64,000 bases of DNA from Jannaschia seohaensis. GTDB taxonomy: Bacteria; Pseudomonadota; Alphaproteobacteria; Rhodobacterales; Rhodobacteraceae. Under the pieces are notes generated by a model, which ran no database searches, was not told where the DNA came from, and saw only the letters and a list, made by a program, of their open reading frames with translations. The stretch is taken from NCBI RefSeq assembly GCF_900116765.1, contig NZ_UETC01000001.1, positions 248,001 through 312,000 on the forward strand. Direction: 5' to 3'. Numbering within the stretch: position 1 is the first letter of the stretch; every line of letters starts with the position of its first letter. A program made the position numbers and the translations under genes. Positions 51,020 through 59,802 of the stretch are shown here, in pieces.

Positions 51020-52510
51020 TCACTCGGCGGCGACCGGGCTCAGCGAGCGCTCGATCGAGAGCCGTCCGGGGCCCCAGCACCGCACGTCGTTGGTGGTCAC
51101 GGCCTCCCGCAGGCGGCGCATCCGGTCCCGGCGCGCTTCCTCCGGCATCGACAATGCGGCCAGGATCGCATGGTCCATCGCCTTGTGGGAGAACGGGTTG
51201 GTGATGACCGCGTCCCCCAGCTCGACCGCGGCGCCGGCGAATTCGGACAGAACCAAGACGCCGTCCCCGTCGAGGCGCGAGGCGATGAACTCCTTGCAGA
51301 CGAGGTTCATCCCGTCCGCCAGCGGCGTGATCCAGGCCACGTCCGCGGCCTGATAGTAGGCGACCAGCTCGACGAAGGGGATCGCGCGGGAGATCAGCGC
51401 GATCGGCTGCCATTCAAGCGTTCCGAAGCGGCCGTTGATGCGCCCGGCGATCTGCTCGATCTCGTTCTGGATCTCACGGTAGGCGGTCATGTTGCGGTTG
51501 GCGGCCACCGAGACATGCATCAGCCGGATCTTGCCGATGAGGTCGGGATTGGCCTCCAGCACACGCTCGAAGCTCTCCAGCTGCTGCACGCCGCCTTTGG
51601 TGTAGTCGGTTCGGCCGACCGAGAGGATCAGCTTCGCGTCGCCCAGATCCCGCCGGATCTCCTCGACGGAGGTGGCGGCCTCATCGCTCTCCGCGCGCTC
51701 CTCGATGAAGCGCACATCGACGCCCAGCGGCGTGTAGCTCACCGAGACCTCGCGATCCTCGAAGGCAAGGCGCGTCGGTACGGAGCGCTCGGTCAGGGCC
51801 GTGCCTTCGGTGATCCACTTTTCGGGCACCTTCTCGCGCTCGATCACGTCGACCTCGAAGAGGCTGCGCGCGACCGAAACGAAATTGGCGGCGAAGCGCG
51901 GGATGTGGAAGCCCACGTCGTCGCAGGCCAGTAGGCTGCGGACGATTTCCTTGCGCCAGGGCAGCACGTTGAACATGTCCGCCGCCGGGAAGGGCGTGTG
52001 GTGGAAGAAGGCGATGCGCACGTCGGGGCGCATCTCCCGCAGATAGCCGGGCACGAGCCACAGATTGTAGTCATGCACCCAGACGAGCGCGCCCTGCGCC
52101 GCCTCGGCGGCCGCCGCTTCGGCGAAGCGACGGTTCACGTCCCGGAAATTGGCCCAGTCCACCGGGTCGTAATTGTACTGCTCCTTGAAGGAGTGGAGGA
52201 TCGGCCAGAACGCCTCCTTGGAGGTGACGTGGTAGAATTCGCTGACCTGCTTGGAGGTCAGCGGCAGGCGCGAGACCGTGTAGTCGCCATAGGCGTCCGA
52301 GATCTCGATCTTCTGCTCGAATTCCGGGTTGTTCGGGTCGTCGGCGAGCTTCCAGGCGATCCAGGCCCCGTGATCCACGCTTCCGAAGAAGCTCTTGAGC
52401 GTGGGCACGATGCCGTTGGGGCTCTTGTTCTCTTTCAGGACGATCTTGCCGTCCTCTTCGACCTCCTCGTAGGGCTGCCGATGGTAGACGATGACGAGTT
52501 CCGATGACAT
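51020..52510 (-). CDS. ggpS: Glucosylglycerol-phosphate synthase
   Basis: A 496-residue GT20 glycosyltransferase, related to trehalose-6-phosphate synthase. Two things favour glucosylglycerol-phosphate synthase: the N-terminus LVIVYHRQPYEEVEEDGKIV, then SPNGIVPTLKSFF, which closely follows the cyanobacterial GgpS start as I recall it; and the operon with glycerol-3-phosphate dehydrogenase and an HAD phosphatase. Catalytic GT20 regions are VWVHDYNLWLVPGYLREM, AFFHHTPFPAADMFNVLPWR, LSVGRTDYTKGGVQQLESFE and PLADGMNLVCKEFIA. The product is the compatible solute precursor glucosylglycerol-3-phosphate. Confidence 0.85.
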   Translation of the reverse strand: MSSELVIVYHRQPYEEVEEDGKIVLKENKSPNGIVPTLKSFFGSVDHGAWIAWKLADDPNNPEFEQKIEISDAYGDYTVSRLPLTSKQVSEFYHVTSKEAFWPILHSFKEQYNYDPVDWANFRDVNRRFAEAAAAEAAQGALVWVHDYNLWLVPGYLREMRPDVRIAFFHHTPFPAADMFNVLPWRKEIVRSLLACDDVGFHIPRFAANFVSVARSLFEVDVIEREKVPEKWITEGTALTERSVPTRLAFEDREVSVSYTPLGVDVRFIEERAESDEAATSVEEIRRDLGDAKLILSVGRTDYTKGGVQQLESFERVLEANPDLIGKIRLMHVSVAANRNMTAYREIQNEIEQIAGRINGRFGTLEWQPIALISRAIPFVELVAYYQAADVAWITPLADGMNLVCKEFIASRLDGDGVLVLSEFAGAAVELGDAVITNPFSHKAMDHAILAALSMPEEARRDRMRRLREAVTTNDVRCWGPGRLSIERSLSPVAAE

Positions 52511-52522
52511 GAGCGGTCTCCT

Positions 52523-53299
52523 TCAGCTGGCCGAGAGAAGCTTGTGCGCCAGAATCGCCTCTGCGATGCCCGACACGCCAATGCCCTTGGCGATATGGAC
52601 ATGATCCTCGCCGTCGAGCTTTTCGATCAGGGCCGGCTCGGAGCCGCCGACGGCGACGGCCGGCAGGCCCAGCGCGAGCATCGACAGGTCGTTGAGCGTG
52701 TCGCCCGCGACCAGGGTGCGCGCATTCTCGACCTCGAGATGCGCCAGCAGCCGAAGGAGCGACGGCCCCTTGCTGACATCCTTGGGCAGTACGTCGAAGA
52801 AGCGGTTGTCGGAGACGAGCGCGTCGAGCCCGAGCCCCGCCACGATGTCCAGCGCCCGGCTGTCGAACCGCTCCGGGTCCATGTCGTAGCTGACGCGGTA
52901 GCGGAAACCGGTGGATTGCAGCTTGAGTCCCGAGACGGAATGCAGCGCCGCCTGGACGCGGCCGCTGGCATCGCCCCAGCGCTCGGAGATCTCCGATTCC
53001 AGCGCATCGATCGGCCGGAGCATGCCGTCGGGTTCGACTTCGGCAATGGTCGTGCCGACATCGCCGACGACATAGTCGGGCCGCGGCACGCCGCGCTTGG
53101 TGGTCAGCTCCCGGATGAAGCCCGGATCGCGCCCGGTCACGAAGATCAACCCGACACTGTCCCGGTTGGCCTGGATCCAGGAGTAGAATTTCGCGCACTC
53201 CTCGTCGGTGCCACCCAGGAAGGTGCCGTCGAGATCGGTGGCGAGCACCATCTCCTTGTCTTTGATTGCCTTGAAGGGGAAGGTTTCGTGACGGGTCAT
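52523..53299 (-). CDS. HAD-family phosphatase, probable glucosylglycerol-3-phosphate phosphatase
   Basis: A 258-residue HAD hydrolase of the sucrose-phosphate-phosphatase-like (Cof) type. Motif I is LATDLDGTFLGG, motif II is FVTGRDPG, the motif III lysine is in KDVSKGPSLLRLL and motif IV is VAGDTLNDLSMLALG. It lies just upstream of ggpS in the same order as the phosphatase and synthase domains of fused glucosylglycerol-phosphate synthase-phosphatase proteins, so dephosphorylation of glucosylglycerol-phosphate is the likely job. It overlaps gpsA by four bases and is 12 bases from ggpS. Confidence 0.83.
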   Translation of the reverse strand: MTRHETFPFKAIKDKEMVLATDLDGTFLGGTDEECAKFYSWIQANRDSVGLIFVTGRDPGFIRELTTKRGVPRPDYVVGDVGTTIAEVEPDGMLRPIDALESEISERWGDASGRVQAALHSVSGLKLQSTGFRYRVSYDMDPERFDSRALDIVAGLGLDALVSDNRFFDVLPKDVSKGPSLLRLLAHLEVENARTLVAGDTLNDLSMLALGLPAVAVGGSEPALIEKLDGEDHVHIAKGIGVSGIAEAILAHKLLSAS

Positions 53300-54438
53300 G
53301 AGATCCTTTCTGCAAGCGTTGCAATGGCTTGATCTGTTGCTGGGTGGCTGAACGCGAGATCCATTGCCCGCGGCTCAGCCTCGAGGGGCCGCGCCCAGAG
53401 CGCGGCAAAGGCGGCGCCGAGATCGGCACCATCGTGAAGGATGTGGCGCACCGTCTCGCAGATCGGCATGGAGACGCCGAGACGGCGCGCCAGATCGGTG
53501 ACGGAACGGGCGTTGACCTCGCCCTCGACCACGACGGGCCTGCCGTCGAAACAGTCGGCCCGAGAGATGCCCTGGCCCAATTGCTGACCGAGCGACATGT
53601 TGCGCGAGGTCGGGCTGGAGCAGGTCAAACATAGGTCGCCAATGCCGGAGAGGCCAGTCACCGTCTCGCGGCGACCGCCCAGCGCCTCGGCCAGGACCTT
53701 CATTTCGTCGACGCCGCGGGTGATGAGCGCGGCGCGGGTGTTCTCGGCAAAGCCCGCGCCGGTCATCATCCCGCAGGCGATGGCGATCACGTTCTTGACC
53801 GCGCCGCCGATCTCGACGCCCACGAGATCGTCGGAGACATAGGCCCGGAAGCTCTCGGTCGAGAGCGACACGGCCATGCGGACGGCGGGGCTGTCTTGCG
53901 GCGAGAGGCGGTCGGCATAGGTGAAGGGGAACGCGACGGTGGCCGAGGTCGGGTGGCCCAACGCCGTCTCCCGCGCGAAGGTCGGCCCCGAGACGCAGCC
54001 GATCGGGTGGCCGGGCAGTTCCTCTTCGGCGACCTGCGACATCAGCAGGCCGGTTTCGGCCTCGATCCCCTTGGCGCAGACCGCGATGGGGATCCCCGCG
54101 GGCGCATGCTCCGCGACCTGGCGGGACACGCTGCGGATGCTGCGCGAGGGCACGACGATCAGCGCCGCGTCGGCATTGGCCAGGGCGCCCGCCATCTCGC
54201 GCACGGCATGGAGCGTCTCGGGCAGGTCGACGCCCGGCAGCATCTCTTCGTTGCGATGCTCGCGGTTGATCGCGTCCACGACCGAAGAGTTCCGGCCCCA
54301 GAGCCGCACCGACACCCCGGACTGCGCCAGCGTCGCCGCCAGCGCCGTTCCCCAGGAGCCGGCTCCGATCACGGCGACGCGCTCGTATTTATGCGCGGGA
54401 TTGGGCGGCGTGTGTCCTGAGATCGGGTGATGCTTCAT
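53296..54438 (-). CDS. gpsA: Glycerol-3-phosphate dehydrogenase [NAD(P)+]
   Basis: GpsA reduces dihydroxyacetone phosphate to sn-glycerol-3-phosphate. Starting at the ATG at 54438 the protein has 380 residues: a short N-terminal extension, NAD site VAVIGAGSWGTALAATLAQS, AVCAKGIEAETGLLMSQVAE, the conserved CVSGPTFARETALGHPTSAT, catalytic Lys in EIGGAVKNVIAIACGMMTGA and GLSGIGDLCLTCSSPTSRNM. As first gene of the ggpS operon it would supply the acceptor for glucosylglycerol synthesis. It may be a second, stress-dedicated gpsA, since the housekeeping copy is usually elsewhere. Confidence 0.93.
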   Translation of the reverse strand: MKHHPISGHTPPNPAHKYERVAVIGAGSWGTALAATLAQSGVSVRLWGRNSSVVDAINREHRNEEMLPGVDLPETLHAVREMAGALANADAALIVVPSRSIRSVSRQVAEHAPAGIPIAVCAKGIEAETGLLMSQVAEEELPGHPIGCVSGPTFARETALGHPTSATVAFPFTYADRLSPQDSPAVRMAVSLSTESFRAYVSDDLVGVEIGGAVKNVIAIACGMMTGAGFAENTRAALITRGVDEMKVLAEALGGRRETVTGLSGIGDLCLTCSSPTSRNMSLGQQLGQGISRADCFDGRPVVVEGEVNARSVTDLARRLGVSMPICETVRHILHDGADLGAAFAALWARPLEAEPRAMDLAFSHPATDQAIATLAERIS

Positions 54439-54805
54439 GGTCGGCCTCGACGAAGATGTGAAACGGGAGGGTGCGGTCGGGAATGGGGTGGCGACACGCA
54501 GGGAGGCCGGGCGCATCGCCCGGCAGGGTCCGAAAGGACCGGAGGGAACTTACTGAGTAGCCACGAATTGAACATGCGTAGCCTAACGCAGAGATCAATG
54601 CGGCGGTTGCAAAGGAATCGCGAAGGAAAGGGTTCGGATCGGTATTTTCTGCCCTCAGTTGTTCATATGCACAAAAAACAGGCTAACTTGCCTGAGGATT
54701 CCGCGCAACCAAGTTCGCAAACGACAAGGATGTGTCGCTTTTTGACTATTCCGCCATCTGCTGTAGGTTCTGCACCGCAGCGTCAACAAAAGAGGATTAC
54801 GCCAC
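54439..54805. promoter_or_regulatory. Divergent gpsA/galU control region
   Basis: These 367 bases separate the divergent gpsA-HAD-ggpS operon and galU and contain no gene. The stretch 54570-54790 is clearly more AT-rich than its surroundings. For galU a plausible promoter is TTGACT (54742-54747), a 16-base spacer and TAGGTT (54764-54769), with a GAGG ribosome site close to the ATG. A promoter for gpsA should lie around 54560-54680 but no pair stands out. Confidence 0.55.
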
Positions 54806-55696
54806 ATGACCCACCGCGTCCGTACCGCGATCTTTCCCGTCGCCGGCCTTGGCACCCGCTTCCTTCCCGCCACCAAGGCAACCCCGAAGGAGCTCTTGCC
54901 GGTCATCGACACGCCTCTGATCCAATACGCGATCGACGAGGCGCGGGACGCGGGCGTCGAGCGGCTGGTATTCGTGAGCCATCCGTCCAAGTCTGCGATC
55001 GAGCGCCATGTGATGGACGATGCCAAGCTGCGGGCCGACCTGCGGGCGCGCGGAAAGGCCCAACTTGCGGACGACCTGCAGGCGGCGGCCTTCTGCCCGG
55101 AAAACGACGATGTCGTCTTTACCATGCAGGAAGAGCCCCTGGGCTTGGGTCATGCCGTGCTCTGCGCCCGGGAGGCCGCTCTGCCCGGTCCCGTCGCCGT
55201 GGTGCTGCCCGACGATCTGATCCTGGGCCGCGGCTGCCTGGGCGAGATGGTCGAGGCCTATGGGACGGGCGGCGCGCGCCACATGGTCGCGACCATGACC
55301 GTCGCCCAGGAGGAGACCTCGAAATACGGCATCCTCTCGGCCACGGGCGCCAACGGGCCGCTGATCCAGGCCGATGGCATGGTCGAAAAGCCCGCGCCCC
55401 AGGACGCGCCCTCCCGCGAAGCGGTCGTGGGCCGCTACATTCTGGACGAGTCGATTTTCGACGATCTCGCGCGCCAGGACCCCGGGGCGGGCGGCGAGAT
55501 TCAGTTGACCGACGCGATCTCCCGCGGGATCGAGCGGGTCGGACTGTGCGGCTTCCGGTTCAGCGGTCAGCGGTTCGATTGCGGCTCCAAGACCGGGATG
55601 CTGCGCGCGATCCTGCACCTCGCGGCGGAGGACGCGGAGTGCTGCGCCGTCCTGGAGGAGCAGGGCATGCTGACCGCCCAGGCCGACGCGGCCTAA
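54806..55696 (+). CDS. galU: UTP-glucose-1-phosphate uridylyltransferase
   Basis: GalU makes UDP-glucose from UTP and glucose-1-phosphate. The 296-residue protein begins with the nucleotide-binding signature TAIFPVAGLGTRFLPATKAT followed by PKELLPVIDTPLIQYAIDEA, with GLGHAVLCAREAA, AVVLPDDLILG, the conserved VEKPAPQDAPSREAVVGRYI and GFRFSGQRFDCGSKTGML. It is divergent from the glucosylglycerol operon and could feed it if this GgpS uses UDP-glucose; it also serves exopolysaccharide synthesis. Its stop overlaps the end of the convergent amidohydrolase gene. Confidence 0.95.
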   Translation: MTHRVRTAIFPVAGLGTRFLPATKATPKELLPVIDTPLIQYAIDEARDAGVERLVFVSHPSKSAIERHVMDDAKLRADLRARGKAQLADDLQAAAFCPENDDVVFTMQEEPLGLGHAVLCAREAALPGPVAVVLPDDLILGRGCLGEMVEAYGTGGARHMVATMTVAQEETSKYGILSATGANGPLIQADGMVEKPAPQDAPSREAVVGRYILDESIFDDLARQDPGAGGEIQLTDAISRGIERVGLCGFRFSGQRFDCGSKTGMLRAILHLAAEDAECCAVLEEQGMLTAQADAA

Positions 55697-56523
55697 GCGG
55701 CGATCCGGTAAAAACGTGCCGCCGTGCCGCCGAAGATGGCGGCGCGGTGCTCTTCCGGCCTGTCAGCCGTTATCGCCTCGGCGGCGCCCAGCCAGGCGTC
55801 ATACTCCGCCCGCAGGCGGCAGACCGGCCAGTCGGAGCCCCACATCACGCGGTCCGGCCCAAAGACGTCCAGCACATGCGCCGCATAGGGGCGCAGGTCG
55901 TCCAGGGTCCAGCCCTCGGCGGCCTCGGTGACGAGTCCCGAGAGCTTGATGCAGGCCGACGTGTCCCGGGCCAGCCGGGCGATGCCCGGCGCCCAAGTCT
56001 CGAAGCCGCCGCCCGCGATGTCCGGCTTCATGCAATGGTCGATGACCACGCGCATGTCGGGATGGCGAGTGAGCAGGCGGTGGAAATTCTCGAGATGCCG
56101 GGGGAAGCCCAGCGCGTCGAAGGTCAGGTCCAGCTCGGTGACGGCGGAATAGCCCCAGGCCACGTCGTCGCGGAGCATCCAGTGGTCATCGGGAATGTCC
56201 TGGATCATCGGGCGGACGCCGAGAAACTTCGGATGGCGCGAGAGGCGCTCCAAGGTGCGGCGCTGGCTTGGGTCTTCGAAGTCGACCCAGCCGACGACCC
56301 CCGCGATCCATTCGGTCGCATCGGCGAGGCCCAGCATGTATTCCGTCTCGTCGGTCGTGGCGGCCGCCTGGACCAGCACGGTGCGGTCGATCCCATGGCG
56401 CCGAAGGATCGGCGCCAAGTCGGCCGGCGCATATTGCCGGTCGAGGATCGGATCGCCGTCCGGCATCCAATCGTGGTCGCCCCGCAATGGCTGCCAGAGG
56501 TGGTGATGCGCGTCTATTCGCAT
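55693..56523 (-). CDS. Amidohydrolase family lactonase (fucono-/rhamnonolactonase-like)
   Basis: A 276-residue TIM-barrel hydrolase of the amidohydrolase-2 group. It begins MRIDAHHHLWQP, with the family metal-binding HxH, and contains MRVVIDHCMKPDIAGGGFET, CIKLSGLVTEA and MWGSDWPVCRL near the end, the pattern of L-fuconolactone and L-rhamnonolactone hydrolases. With the aldo/keto reductase next to it (dehydrogenase of L-fucose type) it would hydrolyse the aldonolactone. It has its own start, and a hairpin with a recurring motif separates it from the reductase gene. Confidence 0.85.
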   Translation of the reverse strand: MRIDAHHHLWQPLRGDHDWMPDGDPILDRQYAPADLAPILRRHGIDRTVLVQAAATTDETEYMLGLADATEWIAGVVGWVDFEDPSQRRTLERLSRHPKFLGVRPMIQDIPDDHWMLRDDVAWGYSAVTELDLTFDALGFPRHLENFHRLLTRHPDMRVVIDHCMKPDIAGGGFETWAPGIARLARDTSACIKLSGLVTEAAEGWTLDDLRPYAAHVLDVFGPDRVMWGSDWPVCRLRAEYDAWLGAAEAITADRPEEHRAAIFGGTAARFYRIAA

Positions 56524-56544
56524 GGCGTTTCCCGGTTGGGAGGG

Positions 56545-56590
56545 CCGGGGGCTCTGCCCCCGGACCCCCGAGGTATTTTCGGCAAGATGA
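56545..56590. repeat. GC hairpin plus TATTTTCGGCAAGATGA motif
   Basis: CCGGGGGC-TCT-GCCCCCGG (56545-56563) is a perfect 8-bp hairpin, followed by ACCCCCGAGG and the motif TATTTTCGGCAAGATGA (56574-56590). It lies between two minus-strand genes. This layout, hairpin plus motif, is one I associate with Rhodobacterales intergenic DNA, and it may be a terminator or a small REP-like element. Related copies are at 23028-23062 and 34226-34251. Confidence 0.6.
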
Positions 56591-56617
56591 GGGAGGAGCC
56601 TGTGGCGCCGAGCCCTG

Positions 56618-57643
56618 TCATGTCGGCGCGTCTTCTCGCATCAGGCCCTCGGATTTGAGGTCGGACCACAGGGAGGCGGGGATCTCGGCCCGCGCGGCCT
56701 GAAGGTTGCCCTCCATCTCGTCGGTGCCCTGGCCGCCGGGGATGACCGAGACGGTGGCCGGATGCAGCAGCGGGAACTGGAAGGCGGCGTCGACGAGGCG
56801 CACGTCATGGGACTGGCAGACCCGCTCGATGGCGGCGACGCGGTCGAGCACCTCCTGCGGGGCGATCTCGTAGTTGTAATAGGCGCCGGGCTTCGGGCCG
56901 GTGGCGAGGATGCCGCTGTTGTAAGGTCCGCCGGTCACGATGCCGATGCCGCGCGCCTCGCAGAGCGGCAGGAAGGAGGTCAGCGCCTCCTGCTCCAGCA
57001 GCGTGTAGCGGCCGGCCAGCAGGAAGAGGTCGAAATCGCCGTTCTCGGCCAGTTTCTGGCAGACTTCCCATTCGTTGACGCCCGCGCCGAAGGCTTTGAT
57101 CGCGCCCTCCTTCCGCATCTTCTCGACGGCGTGGTAGCCCGAAGAGAGCAATTGGTGGACCTTGGCGTCGACATTGGCCCGCGAACCCTGATTGGGCACG
57201 TCGATGTCGTGGAAGAACAGGACGTCGATGCGGTCGACGCCGAGGCGCTCGAAGCTGGCCTCCAGCGAGCGCATCACGCCGTCGTAGGAGTAGTCATAGA
57301 CTTCGTTGCGGGCCGGCACCTCGAACCATTTGCCATGGCCGTCGCGGGTCGCTTCGGTCGCGGGGACGAGGTAGCGGCCGACCTTGGTCGAAAGCACATA
57401 CTCGTCCCGTGGCTTGTCGCGCAGAAAGCGGTTGAGCCGCGTCTCGCTGAGGCCGAGCCCGTAGAGCGGCGCGGTGTCGTAATAGCGCACCCCGGCTTCC
57501 CAGGCGCGGGCGAGGATGGCATCGGCCTCCGCATCCGTGATCGCGCGGTAGAGATTGCCCAGCGGCGCCGTCCCGAAGCCCAGTTCGGTGAAGGTCAGGC
57601 CCCCATTGCCGAGGCGGTCCCAGTGTCTGGTCTTGAGCGTCAT
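56618..57643 (-). CDS. Aldo/keto reductase (D-threo-aldose 1-dehydrogenase-like)
   Basis: A 341-residue aldo/keto reductase. The catalytic tetrad is visible: Asp and Tyr in GVRYYDTAPLYGLGLSE, Lys in YVLSTKVGRYLVP and His in VLFFHDIDVPNQ. The N-terminus LTFTELGFGTAPLGNLYRAI and the C-terminal VSVIPGGQGTDEMEGNLQAA fit the L-fucose/D-arabinose dehydrogenase branch. It would oxidise the sugar at C1, giving the lactone for the amidohydrolase downstream. The ATG at 57643 follows AGGAGG; seven codons upstream are ignored. It is divergent from the FGGY kinase gene (72 bases apart). Confidence 0.87.
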   Translation of the reverse strand: MTLKTRHWDRLGNGGLTFTELGFGTAPLGNLYRAITDAEADAILARAWEAGVRYYDTAPLYGLGLSETRLNRFLRDKPRDEYVLSTKVGRYLVPATEATRDGHGKWFEVPARNEVYDYSYDGVMRSLEASFERLGVDRIDVLFFHDIDVPNQGSRANVDAKVHQLLSSGYHAVEKMRKEGAIKAFGAGVNEWEVCQKLAENGDFDLFLLAGRYTLLEQEALTSFLPLCEARGIGIVTGGPYNSGILATGPKPGAYYNYEIAPQEVLDRVAAIERVCQSHDVRLVDAAFQFPLLHPATVSVIPGGQGTDEMEGNLQAARAEIPASLWSDLKSEGLMREDAPT

Positions 57644-57715
57644 GCGTGTCCTCCTGGCTGACATGCTAGAATGTCGTGCGCCGGGAAGCTAGCGTTCCCG
57701 ACAGGGAGGACGCGC

Positions 57716-59191
57716 ATGACCTATCTGCTCGGGATCGATATCGGGACCTTCGAGGCGAAGGGCGTCCTGGCGCGGCCCGATGGGACGGTCGTGGCCCAGG
57801 CGACCCGGGCCCACCGGATGGAGGTGCCGCGGTCCGGCTGGGCCGAGCACGACGCGGAGACGGTCTGGTGGGACGGGCTGGTCGCGCTCTGCCGGGAACT
57901 TCTGGCGGGGCGCGACGCGGCGGAGGTGGCCTGTCTGGCGCTGAGCGGGATCGGGCCCTGCGTGCTGCCGGTGGATGCGGCGGGCGATCCGCTGGGGCCG
58001 GCGATTCTCTATGGGGTGGATGCGCGCGCTGGGGATCAGATCGCGGCGATGACCGAGCGGTTGGGCGCCGAGGCGATGCTGGAGCTGTCCGGCAACGTGC
58101 TGACGACGCAGTCGGTGGGGCCGAAGGTGCTGTGGCTGCGCCAGGAGCGGCCGGAGCTCTGGGCGAAGACGGCGGCGATCGAGACCTGCACGACCTTTCT
58201 GGTGCGGCGGTTGACCGGGGAACGGGTGCTGGATCACCATTCGGCGGGGCAGTGGACGCCGTTCTACGATGCGCGCGCCGGGGCATGGTCGGCGGAGATG
58301 TGCGCGGGCGTGGTCGATCCCGCCATGTTGCCGCGCCTGATCTGGACGACGGAGATCGCGGGCGAGGTGACGGGCGCGGCGGCCGAGGCCACGGGCCTCG
58401 CCCCCGGAACGCCGGTCACGGCGGGGACCATCGACGCGGCCGCCGAGGCGGTCAGCGTCGGCGTGCGGGATTCGGGCGACATGATGATCATGTACGGCTC
58501 CAGCATGTTCATGATCCAGGTCACGCCGGACCGGCTGGTCGCCCCCTCGCTCTGGTCGGCGCCCTGGCTGTGGCCTGACAGCTGGTGTGCGATGGCGGGG
58601 CAGGGCACCTCCGGCACGCTGACCCGCTGGTTCCGCGACCTCGCCGCGCGGGAGTTGGGCGACAACGCCTTCGCGCGGCTCGTGGAGGAGGCCGAGGCGG
58701 TGCCGCCCGGCGCCGAGGGGCTGCTTTGCCTGCCCTATTTCTCGGGGGAGCGGACGCCGATCCAGGATCCTCTGGCCAAGGGGTGTTTCTTCGGACTGAA
58801 CCTGACCCACGGGCGGGGGCACATGTTTCGCGCCCTCTGCGAAGGCGTCGCGATGGGCACGGCCCATGTGCTGGAGACCTATCGCGCGGGCGTCGCGGAC
58901 CCGGCGCGTGTGCTCGCCGTGGGCGGCGGAGTGCGCAACGCGGTCTGGTTGCAGGCGACGTCGGATTTGGGCGGGGTGGCGCAGTCCCTGTGCAGGTCGA
59001 GCGTGGGGGCGTCCTTGGGCGATGCCTTTATCGCCGGATGCGCGGTCGGAGCCTGTGCGCCTGCGGATGTGGCCGCGTGGAACCTGGTCGAGCGGGAGGT
59101 GAGGCCAGTGGCGCGGGAGGTCTATGCGCGCGCCTATCCCCTCTGGCGGGAGCTGTATGAAGGGACGAAGGCGGTGGCGCATCGCCTGTGA
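57716..59191 (+). CDS. FGGY family carbohydrate kinase
   Basis: A 491-residue sugar kinase. It has the phosphate-1 site YLLGIDIGTFEAKGVLARPD, the sugar-side SGWAEHDAETVWWDG, the adenosine-site region MYGSSMFMIQVTP and the FGGY C-terminal signature region GHMFRALCEGVAMGTAHVLE with AVGGGVRNAVWLQ. Substrate (xylulose, fuculose, ribulose or another ketose) is not decided by sequence. It is preceded by a good ribosome site (AGGGAGGA). The neighbouring ABC sugar transporter, reductase and lactonase suggest one sugar pathway. Confidence 0.9.
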   Translation: MTYLLGIDIGTFEAKGVLARPDGTVVAQATRAHRMEVPRSGWAEHDAETVWWDGLVALCRELLAGRDAAEVACLALSGIGPCVLPVDAAGDPLGPAILYGVDARAGDQIAAMTERLGAEAMLELSGNVLTTQSVGPKVLWLRQERPELWAKTAAIETCTTFLVRRLTGERVLDHHSAGQWTPFYDARAGAWSAEMCAGVVDPAMLPRLIWTTEIAGEVTGAAAEATGLAPGTPVTAGTIDAAAEAVSVGVRDSGDMMIMYGSSMFMIQVTPDRLVAPSLWSAPWLWPDSWCAMAGQGTSGTLTRWFRDLAARELGDNAFARLVEEAEAVPPGAEGLLCLPYFSGERTPIQDPLAKGCFFGLNLTHGRGHMFRALCEGVAMGTAHVLETYRAGVADPARVLAVGGGVRNAVWLQATSDLGGVAQSLCRSSVGASLGDAFIAGCAVGACAPADVAAWNLVEREVRPVAREVYARAYPLWRELYEGTKAVAHRL

Positions 59192-59210
59192 TCCGTGCGG
59201 CAGACGCCCG

Positions 59211-59513
59211 TCAGTCGCGCGCGTCGTCCTCGTCCTGGGCGGCGTCGAGTCCGCGGCGCGTCGCGGCGGTCAGCTTGATCGCGCCATGCATACAAACATC
59301 CGCGCAGAGGCCGCAGCACACGCAATCGACGCCATCGATCATAACTGGGTAGCCAAGCAGGTCCCAGGCGATGGCGCTTTGCGGACAGACTTCCACGCAG
59401 TCGCCGCAACTCACGCAAGCATCCAGCAGCGCATCGAAACGCAGGGTGCCGGGCGGCCTTCGAGCCGCGCGGGGCGGGCGGAGTGGAAAGGCGATGACCT
59501 TGGCAGTCAGCAT
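59211..59513 (-). CDS. 2[4Fe-4S] ferredoxin-type protein
   Basis: A 100-residue electron carrier. Two cluster motifs are visible: CVSCGDCVEVCPQSAI and CVCCGLCADVCMHGAI. The short N-terminal part (MLTAKVIAFPLRPPRAARRP) is basic and Pro-rich, and a charged tail follows the second cluster. The ATG at 59513 follows a GGAG ribosome site that is part of a perfect 14-base palindrome (GTGCTCC/GGAGCAC, 59517-59530), which might affect translation or bind a regulator. Partner enzymes are not evident; neighbours are a sugar kinase and an NTF2-like protein. Confidence 0.82.
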   Translation of the reverse strand: MLTAKVIAFPLRPPRAARRPPGTLRFDALLDACVSCGDCVEVCPQSAIAWDLLGYPVMIDGVDCVCCGLCADVCMHGAIKLTAATRRGLDAAQDEDDARD

Positions 59514-59802
59514 GGGGTGCTCCGGAGCACATGCGAGAGATAACCCCGAAGGGCCGTTGAGGCCGCCCGCGATCCACGTCTCCAGCGTCGATCGCCCGCA
59601 GGAAAGCCAGTCCTCGTTGGTATGCCCGTACAGACCTGCACGTCGTGGCGACAAGGGGTCGTGGGGTGTGGACCGGACCGCGGGGTGTCCCTGGAAGGAC
59701 ACTAGACCGGACGTCGTCTCTTGTCTCGCGTCCTCTGTCGCTTGTTTGACGCCCGCTACCGTGGGGGCAGGGCGCCGGCGGATGACGCGGCTGTGCTGCG
59801 CC

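Noticed and set aside
51020-52510. Trehalose-6-phosphate synthase OtsA
   Set aside because: The N-terminal sequence and the gpsA-phosphatase context fit glucosylglycerol-phosphate synthase better, although the same GT20 fold is shared.
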